DNA of 64,000 bases from Diplocloster modestus (GTDB lineage Bacteria > Bacillota > Clostridia > Lachnospirales > Lachnospiraceae). The stretch lies in contig NZ_JAHQCX010000007.1 of assembly GCF_019042245.1 (NCBI RefSeq), positions 1-64,000 of the forward strand, read 5' to 3'. How positions within the stretch are numbered: position 1 is the first letter of the stretch; the number at the start of each line of letters is the position of its first letter. Positions 25,785 through 34,440 of this stretch are shown piece by piece. The position numbers and the translations under genes were made by a program. The notes below the pieces were generated by a model, which saw only the letters and a list, made by a program, of their open reading frames with translations, was not told where the DNA came from and did no database searches.

Positions 25785-26948
25785 CTAATCCCTAAACTTG
25801 ATCTGCTTGGACACAGCCAGAGCCAGTCCCATCTCAGCCATAAGGAACAAGATCGAAGTCCCCCCATAGCTGATAAACGGCAGGGAAATCCCTGTAGTGG
25901 GAATCAGGTTGATCACGACCGCGATATTTAACACCACCTGGATCGCGATATGGGAAAATATGCCGGTCACCAGAAGAGAACCGTACAGATCCGGCGCGTT
26001 TCTGGCTATGAAGAGCAGGCGGTACAGGAGCAGAATAAATAACAGGGTTACAAGCGCCGCTCCAAAAATCCCCAGTTCCTCACAGATAATAGAAAAAATC
26101 ATATCGTTCTGAACTTCCGGTATGTAAAATTTCTGGGCGGAATTACCCAGGCCTTTTCCGAAAAAACCCCCGTTCCCGATGGCGTACAGTCCCTGCATCG
26201 TCTGATATGCCCAGTCATTGGCATGGGTTTCCGGATCCAGCCAGGCCAGGATACGTTTGATACGAAACGGTGTGGAATCATCCATATAGGCGGAAAAATC
26301 AATGTGCTGCTTCAGATAGTTGATTCCGAATACAATGCCGCCAAACCCCAGTATTCCAAGACCCACGAAAGGAATCGTCCTGGGGTGGACGATGAATAAC
26401 AGGATTGCCGTGATTCCTATGACAATGATCGCGGAGCTTAAATTATCTGTCAAAACATAGAGCATTAAAGCTGCCAGTACGCCTACCCCCATGATCAGAA
26501 TGGAACCCTTGATTTTCTTGACTCCGTTTCCGATCTTCACAATCAGGTAGGGAATAAAAAGGATAATAGCGATCTTCACAACCTCCGCCGGCTGTAAACG
26601 AAGATTCCCGCGGCCAATCCAGCGGGTCGCTCCCTTTGCCTCGATCCCTAACGGTGTCAGGACCAGAAGTACCATAATCAATGAGACGATATATCCAAAA
26701 AAAGCGAATTTGATCCAAATATGATAGTCGATGTTGGCAATGATCAACATGACAACAAGGCTTGCGAGGCTGATCAGACCCTGCTTGCGAAACCAATACA
26801 TTCCATCCCCATACTGAAGCTGCGCCGCATAGGAACTGGCGGAATACAGCATAATCAGACCAAAGCACACAAGGAATATGACCACCGCGAGCAGATTATA
26901 ATCGAAATACCTTTCCCGGTTATTCTTAAAACCATATTTTCTAGCCAT
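25785..26948 (-). CDS. FtsW/RodA/SpoVE family glycan polymerase
   Basis: A 387-residue SEDS-family membrane protein that polymerises peptidoglycan glycan strands from lipid II with a class B PBP. About ten membrane segments, GATRWIGRGNLRLQPAEVVK, the loop with RILAWLDPETHANDWAYQTMQ followed by IGNGGFFGKGLGNS, and the C-terminal ISYGGTS signature are clear. Members are FtsW (division), RodA (elongation) or SpoVE (sporulation); no cell-wall genes adjoin it, so the branch cannot be decided here. The next gene upstream, GDPD, is in the same orientation with a 56-base gap. Confidence 0.9.
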   Translation of the reverse strand: MARKYGFKNNRERYFDYNLLAVVIFLVCFGLIMLYSASSYAAQLQYGDGMYWFRKQGLISLASLVVMLIIANIDYHIWIKFAFFGYIVSLIMVLLVLTPLGIEAKGATRWIGRGNLRLQPAEVVKIAIILFIPYLIVKIGNGVKKIKGSILIMGVGVLAALMLYVLTDNLSSAIIVIGITAILLFIVHPRTIPFVGLGILGFGGIVFGINYLKQHIDFSAYMDDSTPFRIKRILAWLDPETHANDWAYQTMQGLYAIGNGGFFGKGLGNSAQKFYIPEVQNDMIFSIICEELGIFGAALVTLLFILLLYRLLFIARNAPDLYGSLLVTGIFSHIAIQVVLNIAVVINLIPTTGISLPFISYGGTSILFLMAEMGLALAVSKQIKFRD

Positions 26949-27004
26949 TCAAATTCTCCATTTCGTTATCCTTGGTACAAGCTCTAATAAATTATTATTA
27001 TAGA

Positions 27005-28816
27005 CTAACGAAGAGCAATTTTCAACAGCTCGACAAAAGTATCTGTATTTTCCTGGGCCAGTACTTCCCGGACCAGAGTCGTCCGGTCTGTGATGATATT
27101 ATCCACCCCTATACTATTCATACGCATCATATTTCCCTCGGCGTTTACGGTCCAGGCATGCACCTGTTTTCCGGCCTCATGAGCGCTTCTCACCATGGAT
27201 TCCGTCACATAAATATACTTCACGCTGAGCAGATCCGCGTATTCCAGCCTGGATACATCCCCATAGGCCACGGACATGATATAGCCTGTGGTTATTCCCG
27301 GATTCAGCTCCTTTACCTGTCTCAGGAAATGATAATCCATGGAGGTGACGATACACTGATCTTCCATATGATATTCCCCGATTAACCCGATTACCTTGGG
27401 TACGATATCCTCGTTATGGCCATTGGATTTGATCTCAATATTCAGGTTCAGCTTTCCCTTGCAGTAATCCAGCACTTCCCTCAGCGTGGGGATCGGCTCA
27501 CCTGAGAATTCTTTTCGAAACCAGCCGCCGGCGTCCAGATTCCGGATCTCATCATAGTTCACTTCCCAGATCTTTTTATTTAACCCGGCCGTTCGCTTCA
27601 GGCTGCTGTCATGCAGAAGGATCAGCTGCCCGTCTTTCGTCTCCTGGATATCGATCTCCGCATAATCCGCCAGTTCTTCCACCGCGTTCATAAGGGCGGA
27701 CATCGTATTTTCAGGAGCCGTCCTGGCCCCTCCCCGGTGTGCGGTCACCTGGGTGGATACGAAGATATCATCGGCCAGCACCACCCGCTGGCTGATCAGA
27801 TACCATCCGTAGACCAACTCCAGAGCTGCGACGCACATACCAATCAACATGGCCACTCTCTTTCGGCCAAATTTCCGGAACAGCCTGCTCTTCCCATAGT
27901 CCGGCAATCGATCCGGCAGACTGCCGCGCTCCCGCGTGGTCTCCCGGTACATCGTGTAGATCAATACCAGATTACACACGGTGCCCACCACACCTGCCAC
28001 ATATCCCATACCAACCTGGATCCAATCCTCGATCTTCAACAGGACACCCAGTGCTATAGCTGCATCCTTAGTGAAATGCACAAAAACAGCCGCCAGAAAA
28101 GTAAACAGAAAATAGAACGCAGATAGGACCACAATCAAAGCAATATTCCAGACCAGCAAACTGCCCAAAAACCTTCCGTAATGCCGTCCCGTAATGCTCC
28201 GGCTTTCCCGGAACCCGTCCTTCACCCGTCCCCGTTTCATGACAGCCGCCGGCACCGCCAGAAAAAGCTTCGTACACAGCAGCAATAAGGCCACAAACAA
28301 GATGATCCAAACGGCAGGATATTTAAATTCACTGATCAGTATCTGAATAGCATAATTCAATATCTTTATATTGAAAAACTGTCTTACCAGATAATGCATA
28401 GTCAGAAACGGCATAAGCGTCAGAATACCCGGCAGCCACATCAGGGGATTCCTCCCGATAAAGATCTCCATCTGACGGCTTCCAATCAAAATAATATCCG
28501 TAACCGTGGCCTTGACCTTTCTCTCCGAATAATGGAAACAGCCCAGCAATACCGACACCTCAAACAGAAGCAGAAATAACATCACAATCACATAGACGCT
28601 GAACAGCAGAATAGTGAGCGGATTCTTAATAAAGTCCAGAAAATTCTCCGCTGTCAGATAACTATACCCTTGTCTTTCCAGCGAAAGCAAAATCCCCTGT
28701 CGCAGCAGATAGAGCAGAGTTGCCGAAATAGCTATATGCAGACCCACTTCAAACAACAGCAGGCTTTTCATATTAAAATTCAGAATCTCTCTTGCTTTTT
28801 TAAAACAGGTCCGCAT
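27005..28816 (-). CDS. membrane-anchored glycerophosphodiester phosphodiesterase
   Basis: A 603-residue protein: N-terminal membrane domain (about 1-345, seven to eight hydrophobic segments; GDPD membrane domain family) and C-terminal GDPD TIM barrel (about 355-590). Catalytic signatures are VTAHRGGARTAPENT, the metal ligands in YAEIDIQETKDG, and the second His in LILLHDSSLKRT. It hydrolyses glycerophosphodiesters, releasing glycerol 3-phosphate, and may act on lipid or teichoic-acid turnover products. The C-terminus keeps VHAWTVNAEGN, usual for the family. Length is normal for the membrane form. Confidence 0.92.
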   Translation of the reverse strand: MRTCFKKAREILNFNMKSLLLFEVGLHIAISATLLYLLRQGILLSLERQGYSYLTAENFLDFIKNPLTILLFSVYVIVMLFLLLFEVSVLLGCFHYSERKVKATVTDIILIGSRQMEIFIGRNPLMWLPGILTLMPFLTMHYLVRQFFNIKILNYAIQILISEFKYPAVWIILFVALLLLCTKLFLAVPAAVMKRGRVKDGFRESRSITGRHYGRFLGSLLVWNIALIVVLSAFYFLFTFLAAVFVHFTKDAAIALGVLLKIEDWIQVGMGYVAGVVGTVCNLVLIYTMYRETTRERGSLPDRLPDYGKSRLFRKFGRKRVAMLIGMCVAALELVYGWYLISQRVVLADDIFVSTQVTAHRGGARTAPENTMSALMNAVEELADYAEIDIQETKDGQLILLHDSSLKRTAGLNKKIWEVNYDEIRNLDAGGWFRKEFSGEPIPTLREVLDYCKGKLNLNIEIKSNGHNEDIVPKVIGLIGEYHMEDQCIVTSMDYHFLRQVKELNPGITTGYIMSVAYGDVSRLEYADLLSVKYIYVTESMVRSAHEAGKQVHAWTVNAEGNMMRMNSIGVDNIITDRTTLVREVLAQENTDTFVELLKIALR

Positions 28817-28927
28817 GGCAGTAACCTCTTATTTCGCATATTATGATATAGGATTCCCGGAGAACCGGGATGTATTAGTGTTTTTTTATGAAAGGCCGGG
28901 GCGGCCTGGTGCAAGGATATGCAAACA

Positions 28928-28969
28928 GAGGAGAGGAAAGCGGCAGGCCCCTGCCGTTTTCCTCTCCTC
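28928..28969 (-). terminator. 19-bp stem after the NhaC gene
   Basis: Arms 28928-28946 and 28951-28969 pair over 19 positions with one G-T and a GCCC loop. It lies 50 bases beyond the NhaC stop and upstream of the GDPD gene. Confidence 0.7.
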
Positions 28970-29019
28970 CCGGCCCCACTATAATATCACTTTTATGTTC
29001 CTAACACTTCAACTCTGAG

Positions 29020-30516
29020 CTATGCCTCGGCATTTTTTTTGCCTACCTTTATATATAGCACAATCATTACGGCGAACAGGGCAGCCATTGCGCTGAGCAA
29101 CCCGATCCATCCGTTCTGGGTAAAGCCGGCAAACAGGAAGCCTAACAGACAGCAGGCAGCAACTGTAAGCGCGTACGGAATCTGCGTGGATACGTGGTCG
29201 ATATGTTTACACTGGGCACCCGCAGATGCCAGGATCGTCGTATCGGAGATCGGGGAGATATGGTCGCCGCATACTGCACCGGAAAGTACCGCCGCTACAC
29301 TGACTACCAGCATGGAACTCTCACTTCCGAAGATCGCCACTGCGATAGGGATCAGGATACCAAAGGTTCCCCATGAGGTTCCGGTTGCGAAGGCAAGTCC
29401 CAGTGCAATCAGGAAGAACGCTGCCGGAAGAATCATTCCGATCATTGCGCTGCCGCCTACTACACTGCTGACATAGCCGCCGATGTTCAGATAGTCCTCA
29501 CTGCATATCCCGGATAAGGACCATGCCAGACACAGGATCATAACCGCCGGTGTCATGGCCTTGAAGCCCTGTACAAAACTGTCGCAGAACTCCCGGAAGT
29601 TGATGATTTTCCGGGGCAGATATAAGAGAAAGGTAAAGATCAGTGCGAAGAAAGAACCGATAACAAGGCTCTGCGCGGAAGAACAGTTCGCAAACGCATC
29701 GATGAGCCCGGCGCCTTCAAAGAAACCGCCTGTATAGATCATCGCTGTGATGCAGGCCACGATCAGGACCGCGATCGGCAGGATCAGGTCCAGAACCTTT
29801 CCTTTGCCGACGATCTCCAGATCTTCCTGTGCTCCTTCTTCGGCATCCAGCTTACCATCTAACGCTTTTTCATAGGAAGCCATTTTACCGAAATCCATCT
29901 TTGTAAAGATAATGAAAAGCATGAACGCGATCGTTAAAAGCGCATACAGGTTATACGGAATCGTTTTGATAAACAAAGAAAAACCGTCGATGTTACTGCC
30001 CTCGGGGAGGGATGATCCCACTGCCGCCGCCCAACTGGAAATGGGTGCGATGATACAGATCGGCGCCGCCGTCGCATCGATGATATAGGCAAGCTTGGCC
30101 CGGGTGATTTTGTATTTGTCGGTCACCGGACGCATAACCGTTCCTACGGTCAGGCAGTTAAAATAATCGTCTACAAAGATCAGCGCTCCAAGAACTGTGG
30201 TGGCCAGCAGCGCGCCCTTCTTGGTTTTGATTGATTTGATCGCCCAGTTCCCGTAGGATCTGGACGCCCCTGATTTGGTAATCAGCGCTACCAGGATTCC
30301 CAGCAGAACCAGGAAGATTAGAATGTAGGCGTTTCCACCGATCTTATCGGACATGACCACAAATGTGGTCTCCACCGCTTTCACCGGATTTCCTCCTGCG
30401 AAGAGCAGGGCGCCGGATAAAATACCCAGCATTAAAGACATGTAAACCTCTTTTGTGATCAAAGCCAGAACGATGGCAATAATTGGCGGGAGCAAAGCCC
30501 AGAATGTAGCTGACAT
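29020..30516 (-). CDS. NhaC-family Na+/H+ antiporter
   Basis: A 498-residue membrane protein of the NhaC/ion transporter superfamily with about 11-12 hydrophobic segments. Recognisable regions are FVDDYFNCLTVGTVMRPVTD, ISSWAAAVG, ATGTSWGTFGILIPIAVAI and GAVCGDHISPISDTTILASAGA, the last being the conserved Asp-containing core. Relatives exchange Na+/H+ or amino acids such as malate/lactate or tyrosine/tyramine-type pairs, so the substrate is open. The ATG at 30516 is preferred to an upstream in-frame start at 30600 because homology begins there, although the best AAGGAG is 27 bases upstream. Confidence 0.85.
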   Translation of the reverse strand: MSATFWALLPPIIAIVLALITKEVYMSLMLGILSGALLFAGGNPVKAVETTFVVMSDKIGGNAYILIFLVLLGILVALITKSGASRSYGNWAIKSIKTKKGALLATTVLGALIFVDDYFNCLTVGTVMRPVTDKYKITRAKLAYIIDATAAPICIIAPISSWAAAVGSSLPEGSNIDGFSLFIKTIPYNLYALLTIAFMLFIIFTKMDFGKMASYEKALDGKLDAEEGAQEDLEIVGKGKVLDLILPIAVLIVACITAMIYTGGFFEGAGLIDAFANCSSAQSLVIGSFFALIFTFLLYLPRKIINFREFCDSFVQGFKAMTPAVMILCLAWSLSGICSEDYLNIGGYVSSVVGGSAMIGMILPAAFFLIALGLAFATGTSWGTFGILIPIAVAIFGSESSMLVVSVAAVLSGAVCGDHISPISDTTILASAGAQCKHIDHVSTQIPYALTVAACCLLGFLFAGFTQNGWIGLLSAMAALFAVMIVLYIKVGKKNAEA

Positions 30517-30559
30517 AACACTATCCCCTATCTCATGTATTTTTTTCTCCTTGATTGCG

Positions 30560-30595
30560 GATAAACCCGAAGGCATAGCCGCCTGCGGGTTTATC
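30560..30595 (-). promoter_or_regulatory. hairpin in the NhaC leader
   Basis: GATAAACCCG and CGGGTTTATC pair, with an inner AGGC/GCCT stem. It lies between the metallophosphoesterase stop and NhaC and ends about 44 bases before the NhaC ATG. There is no T-run. It may be an attenuator or RNA-stability element; it matches no riboswitch I can name. Confidence 0.45.
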
Positions 30596-30643
30596 AACAA
30601 TATTCGAGTTTGTTACTTTATCAGTTTACATTGAAATAGCAGT

Positions 30644-31576
30644 TTACGCAACTGTATTGTCGTCTTTACTCGAAAATTGTACATTTTGCACAAAATATTT
30701 TTTTAAATCGTTGGGGCCGTCCAGAACTTCCCGCCCTACATAGAGGGATCGGTCCTGCCTTGTTTTTACGGACCATTTCACCAGCGAGATTTTTCCTCCT
30801 GTCAGCTCCAGCGCCGTGATGCATCTGGGGTGTACACAGCTTCCGTCGTTAAAATACAGGGGTTCCCCGAATTTTGGCAGCACCGGACGGTGGGTATGGC
30901 CGGCCACCAGCATATTCCCGCTTTTCTGCGTCCAGTGTACGAGTCTGCGCTCGGTCTTATTCTTTTTCCTGTAGTTTTTGGCAGCGCTGGTAGGATCGTT
31001 GACTCCAGCTGTTTCCACCGGTTTCCAGACATAGCGTACCAAGAATCTGGCCGCCTTCCACAGGACATCATTCAGCCAGTCTCCCTGATGACCGTGAGCA
31101 AGCAGAATTTTATCCTTTGTGGGCTCATATTGGAGTACCAGCCCCTCCATTACCTGAATGTCCGGGAATAGCGGCGCCAGGCACTGCTGGTCAGTACACC
31201 GGTACTGGGAGCAGGTCCGGCCCACATACCGGGGAGACTGTTTGACCCGGTCGTGGTTCCCGTACAGCATAAAAAAACGGTGTTCATAGTAAAATTTTGA
31301 CATCAGCCAGAATACATTGCTGTGAATATCGATGATCTGTGTCAAATCACGGCATTCCCACAGTTCATCCCCGTCTCCCAGTTCAATATAAATATATCCC
31401 TGCTCATAATAGTAGCGCAGGGCTGCGAAATACAAATTTTGGTTTTTCAGGAAATTATCCCCCCAATTGCCTATCCCCCTGTGACAATCACTCATCAGCA
31501 CTATTCTTGAATGGTCATCAAAAGGAAGGACCGGAGATTTTTCCCAAAGTCTTGACAATTTTGTTGCTGTGGACAT
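30644..31576 (-). CDS. calcineurin-like metallophosphoesterase
   Basis: A 310-residue metallophosphoesterase with the ordered metal motifs: MSDCHRGIGNWGD (DxH), ELGDGDELWE (GDxxE type), LYGNHDRV (GNHD), AHGHQGDWLND and VAGHTHRPVLP (GHTH). No membrane segment or signal. Relatives of this length act as phosphodiesterases or UDP-sugar/phospholipid precursor hydrolases; the substrate is not assignable. It lies between the DUF4474 gene and the NhaC gene, all minus strand. Confidence 0.9.
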   Translation of the reverse strand: MSTATKLSRLWEKSPVLPFDDHSRIVLMSDCHRGIGNWGDNFLKNQNLYFAALRYYYEQGYIYIELGDGDELWECRDLTQIIDIHSNVFWLMSKFYYEHRFFMLYGNHDRVKQSPRYVGRTCSQYRCTDQQCLAPLFPDIQVMEGLVLQYEPTKDKILLAHGHQGDWLNDVLWKAARFLVRYVWKPVETAGVNDPTSAAKNYRKKNKTERRLVHWTQKSGNMLVAGHTHRPVLPKFGEPLYFNDGSCVHPRCITALELTGGKISLVKWSVKTRQDRSLYVGREVLDGPNDLKKYFVQNVQFSSKDDNTVA

Positions 31577-31638
31577 TTTTGTTCACTCCTGTCCGTTCCG
31601 TTATGGTCCTCCGTCTGTCATGGTGCTCTTTGTTCTAT

Positions 31639-32577
31639 CTATTCACCGTTCTGATAAAACCGGATGTTAGCGAACTCCCGGTAGCGCTCTCTGCTCTGTC
31701 CCAGCCGGATCACCGTGCGGAATACATTCGGCAGGAATTCTCTTAGATAGCACAATTTATCTGGCGTCCAGCCAAAGTTTCTGGTGAGATACCGGTATAT
31801 CCGGACATACAGACGGTTATGCCGCTGTGTGATATGGGCTCCCTCCACCGTCCTGGTCACAGGCTGGCGTGTATGGGGCTGACGGAATTTGACAAACATG
31901 GTCCGGTATCCGGCCACGATCTCCGATTGCGTATAACCGGCCTCAAAAAGCGCTTCCTGGAACGCTTCGCACATTCCGGCATCCGGAAATGTGATCTTGA
32001 TATCCATAGTCAATTCCGAGGGTTCCGAGAACATCCCCAGTTTAAACGCGGACAGCCACCAGTGCAGCCCTTTCCGATAGCAGAGTACCTCCCCCCTACG
32101 TTTCAGGTAATAGGCGATATACAGCCGGTCTTCATCGGATACGCTTTTGTAAAAGGTCCCCTGGAATTCTCCCGGTACAAAGACATCATCCTCCTGTGTA
32201 CAGAAAATTCCCACTTCCGCTCCGGTGCACATGCCGTACTGGCCCTTCCAGAATTCGATCAGCCACCGTTTATCCCCATATGTAAACGTGATAGGCTCGC
32301 AGTCATATTCCATTCCTGCCATGTAAGCAGCTTCGTCGTAGATCTTACAGTACCCCGCTTCCCGCTGCCACGCATCCATCCTCCCGTAGAAGATATCCTG
32401 GTTATAGTCGTAGGCAAAACCCGCTCCCAGAAGCTCCCTGTCTAATTCTCTTAGTTTCTCATCTGATCCCCGCTCTCTGATCTTCCTGAGAAGCTTTCGC
32501 CTGCGGACCACACAGAGCATCCACAGAGCCGCAAGAACCACCAGTCCCCCAAACACGTACCAAAATTCTCTCGGCAT
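31639..32577 (-). CDS. DUF4474 membrane-anchored protein
   Basis: A protein of 312 residues with one N-terminal transmembrane segment (about 4-23) followed by a basic stretch RRRKLLRKIRER and a long soluble domain. The region YDYNQDIFYGRMDAWQREAG, then YDEAA and DCEPITFTYGDKRWLIEFWKGQYGM, matches DUF4474. Start at 32577 (ATG) is chosen because AAGGGTG precedes it; an in-frame GTG at 32598 is weaker. Function unknown. It is in the same direction as the metallophosphoesterase with a 62-base gap. Confidence 0.78.
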   Translation of the reverse strand: MPREFWYVFGGLVVLAALWMLCVVRRRKLLRKIRERGSDEKLRELDRELLGAGFAYDYNQDIFYGRMDAWQREAGYCKIYDEAAYMAGMEYDCEPITFTYGDKRWLIEFWKGQYGMCTGAEVGIFCTQEDDVFVPGEFQGTFYKSVSDEDRLYIAYYLKRRGEVLCYRKGLHWWLSAFKLGMFSEPSELTMDIKITFPDAGMCEAFQEALFEAGYTQSEIVAGYRTMFVKFRQPHTRQPVTRTVEGAHITQRHNRLYVRIYRYLTRNFGWTPDKLCYLREFLPNVFRTVIRLGQSRERYREFANIRFYQNGE

Positions 32578-32670
32578 ATTTTCACCCTTTTCATACACTC
32601 ACTTCTTATTATCATATGATAAAAACCGTATTTTGCTACCCGCTCCTGCCATCTCCTCTAAAAAATAACA

Positions 32671-32781
32671 AAGATGTCCCAAAAACACAGTCTGTTCTTA
32701 CGGCCCGATCCGGTTTCACAGCAGGGACGGAAGCTGCTAAGCCGGAATTCATAAGAGCAGTCTGTGCTTTTGGGACACCTT
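32671..32781 (-). terminator. long structured inverted repeat after the response regulator
   Basis: Arms 32671-32700 and 32752-32781 pair over about 30 positions with four mismatches or G-T pairs (TCCCAAAA at the base of the stem). Inside is a further stem AGCAG / CTGCT within CCGG / CCGG. On the minus strand it is followed by a T-rich tract, so it probably ends the YesMN transcript, but it is far larger than a usual terminator. Confidence 0.65.
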
Positions 32782-32816
32782 TCCCATCACCACAAACCTA
32801 ATTCATTTCTATTCTG

Positions 32817-34385
32817 TTATTTTATGTCCACAATCACTTTTTTCCTATACTCCTTCGGACTCATGCCGGTGGAAGCTTTGAATACCCTGCTGAAATAATG
32901 CTGATCCGTATATCCGACCATATTACAGACATGGTTGACACTGAGATTCGGTTTTTCCTTCATGATCTTCTGCGCGGCGCCAATCCGCTTCTCCGTCAGA
33001 TATTTTATCATGGAGACTCCTTTCATTTCCCGGAACAGCCTGGAGACATAGGTATAGTTATAATTAAATTTCTCCGCCACTTCCTCCACACTGTTAATGA
33101 CCATGAAATTCTTATCCACATATTCCATGACCTCCTCCCTGGCTTTCTGGGACGTACTCCTATCCAGTCTGTCCTGAAGATAAAACGTGACGCTCTCTGA
33201 AAATGCGTTCTGTATCTCCCGTGACTCGCCTGCGATGCTTAATGTGGTATAAAATTTTTCCTTCACTTTTGCGGCGGCAGCCTGGTCCTCCACATGCAGA
33301 CTGCTCTCCAGCATTTTATAAATATCATGAACGATCTTTACCAGCTGCTTTTGTGTACAGCCGCATTCCAATACATAGGACATAATATTCATCAGTTCTT
33401 CCAGAAGGATGTTATAATTGTCCATCTTAAACAGAACTTTTATATTATTCTGGAGGCGGAGGCTGGCAGCGTCATATAATTCCATCTCTGCTGGCACGGA
33501 TTCCATATTTTCCAGAACAAAGACCTGTTCCTCGGCAGGCACTACCCAGGTTTCCAGAAGATTTCTGATCCGGTGGGTATAATTCCAGATATCCTCCCGC
33601 TTTACTTGTTTTTCGCGATAACACAGATTAAACTTCATTCCGGGATGCCGGGTATGGATTCTCGCGCTCAGAACGGAAACGATTTCCTCCATATCCAATT
33701 GCTGCCCAATGGGAGTGGTCAGGACTATATTTTTAAAATTGCAGGGATTCCCGTCTGCGATCATCCACTCCGGCGACTCTGACGGAAGGTCTTCCAGAAT
33801 CTCTTCCCACTTCACTCCGCCCCCGCCGTCCAGGGATGCCGTATAAAACTCGCCCAGCGATTCGCTGGCTCCGGAACAACACAGATTGTAAAAGCAGATT
33901 CCCAGAACATAATACCCATTTTTGCCGGCTGTCGGTTCCTGTGCTGCTGTCTGCATGGAGTTACGCCCTGACATCCGCACCTGGGGAAAGGATCTCCTTC
34001 TGGATTCCTCTAATTTTGCCCGGATCTCCTCTATTACTTCCAAAAGGTCCTCCTCAACCAGCGGCTTGACAAGATAATAGGAAACGCCATAGCGCATGGC
34101 CTGCCTTGCAAAAGAAAAATCGCTGTACCCGCTCAGCAGCACGACATGGATGTCAGGAGCTTTTTTCCGCAGTTCCCGCGCCAATTCGATCCCGTCCATT
34201 TTTGGCATCTTGATATCACTGAATATCACATGGGGATGGTACTTTTCTACCAGCTCCAGTGCTTTTTCTCCATCATTGGCTGTCGCTATGACCTCACAGT
34301 CCTCTACCGTTCTCTCAATCTTCGAAACGATACTGGATAGAATCCTCTGCTCGTCCTCCGCAACGACAATTCTAAGTCTTGCCAT
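32817..34385 (-). CDS. YesN-type AraC response regulator
   Basis: A 522-residue response regulator. The receiver domain (1-125) has the phosphoacceptor Asp near residue 57 (VIFSDIKMP) and the VLLSGYSDF and VKPL motifs. A long linker domain (about 160-410) links it to the C-terminal AraC HTH pair (about 415-515), which includes FNYNYTYVSRLFREMKGVSM and VGYTDQHYFSRVFK. This is the YesN architecture, partner of YesM-type kinases and activator of neighbouring sugar-uptake genes. It follows the kinase by 55 bases. Predicted targets are the permease, binding-protein and hydrolase genes upstream in the locus. Confidence 0.93.
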   Translation of the reverse strand: MARLRIVVAEDEQRILSSIVSKIERTVEDCEVIATANDGEKALELVEKYHPHVIFSDIKMPKMDGIELARELRKKAPDIHVVLLSGYSDFSFARQAMRYGVSYYLVKPLVEEDLLEVIEEIRAKLEESRRRSFPQVRMSGRNSMQTAAQEPTAGKNGYYVLGICFYNLCCSGASESLGEFYTASLDGGGGVKWEEILEDLPSESPEWMIADGNPCNFKNIVLTTPIGQQLDMEEIVSVLSARIHTRHPGMKFNLCYREKQVKREDIWNYTHRIRNLLETWVVPAEEQVFVLENMESVPAEMELYDAASLRLQNNIKVLFKMDNYNILLEELMNIMSYVLECGCTQKQLVKIVHDIYKMLESSLHVEDQAAAAKVKEKFYTTLSIAGESREIQNAFSESVTFYLQDRLDRSTSQKAREEVMEYVDKNFMVINSVEEVAEKFNYNYTYVSRLFREMKGVSMIKYLTEKRIGAAQKIMKEKPNLSVNHVCNMVGYTDQHYFSRVFKASTGMSPKEYRKKVIVDIK

Positions 34386-34440
34386 GTCAGCTTCATCCCC
34401 CTGCCTTTTTCTGGCTGCATTCCTTTATAGACTTTCACTA

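Noticed and set aside
30560..30595. NhaC leader hairpin as a riboswitch
   Set aside because: Only a simple two-part stem is visible, with no conserved aptamer core I could recognise.
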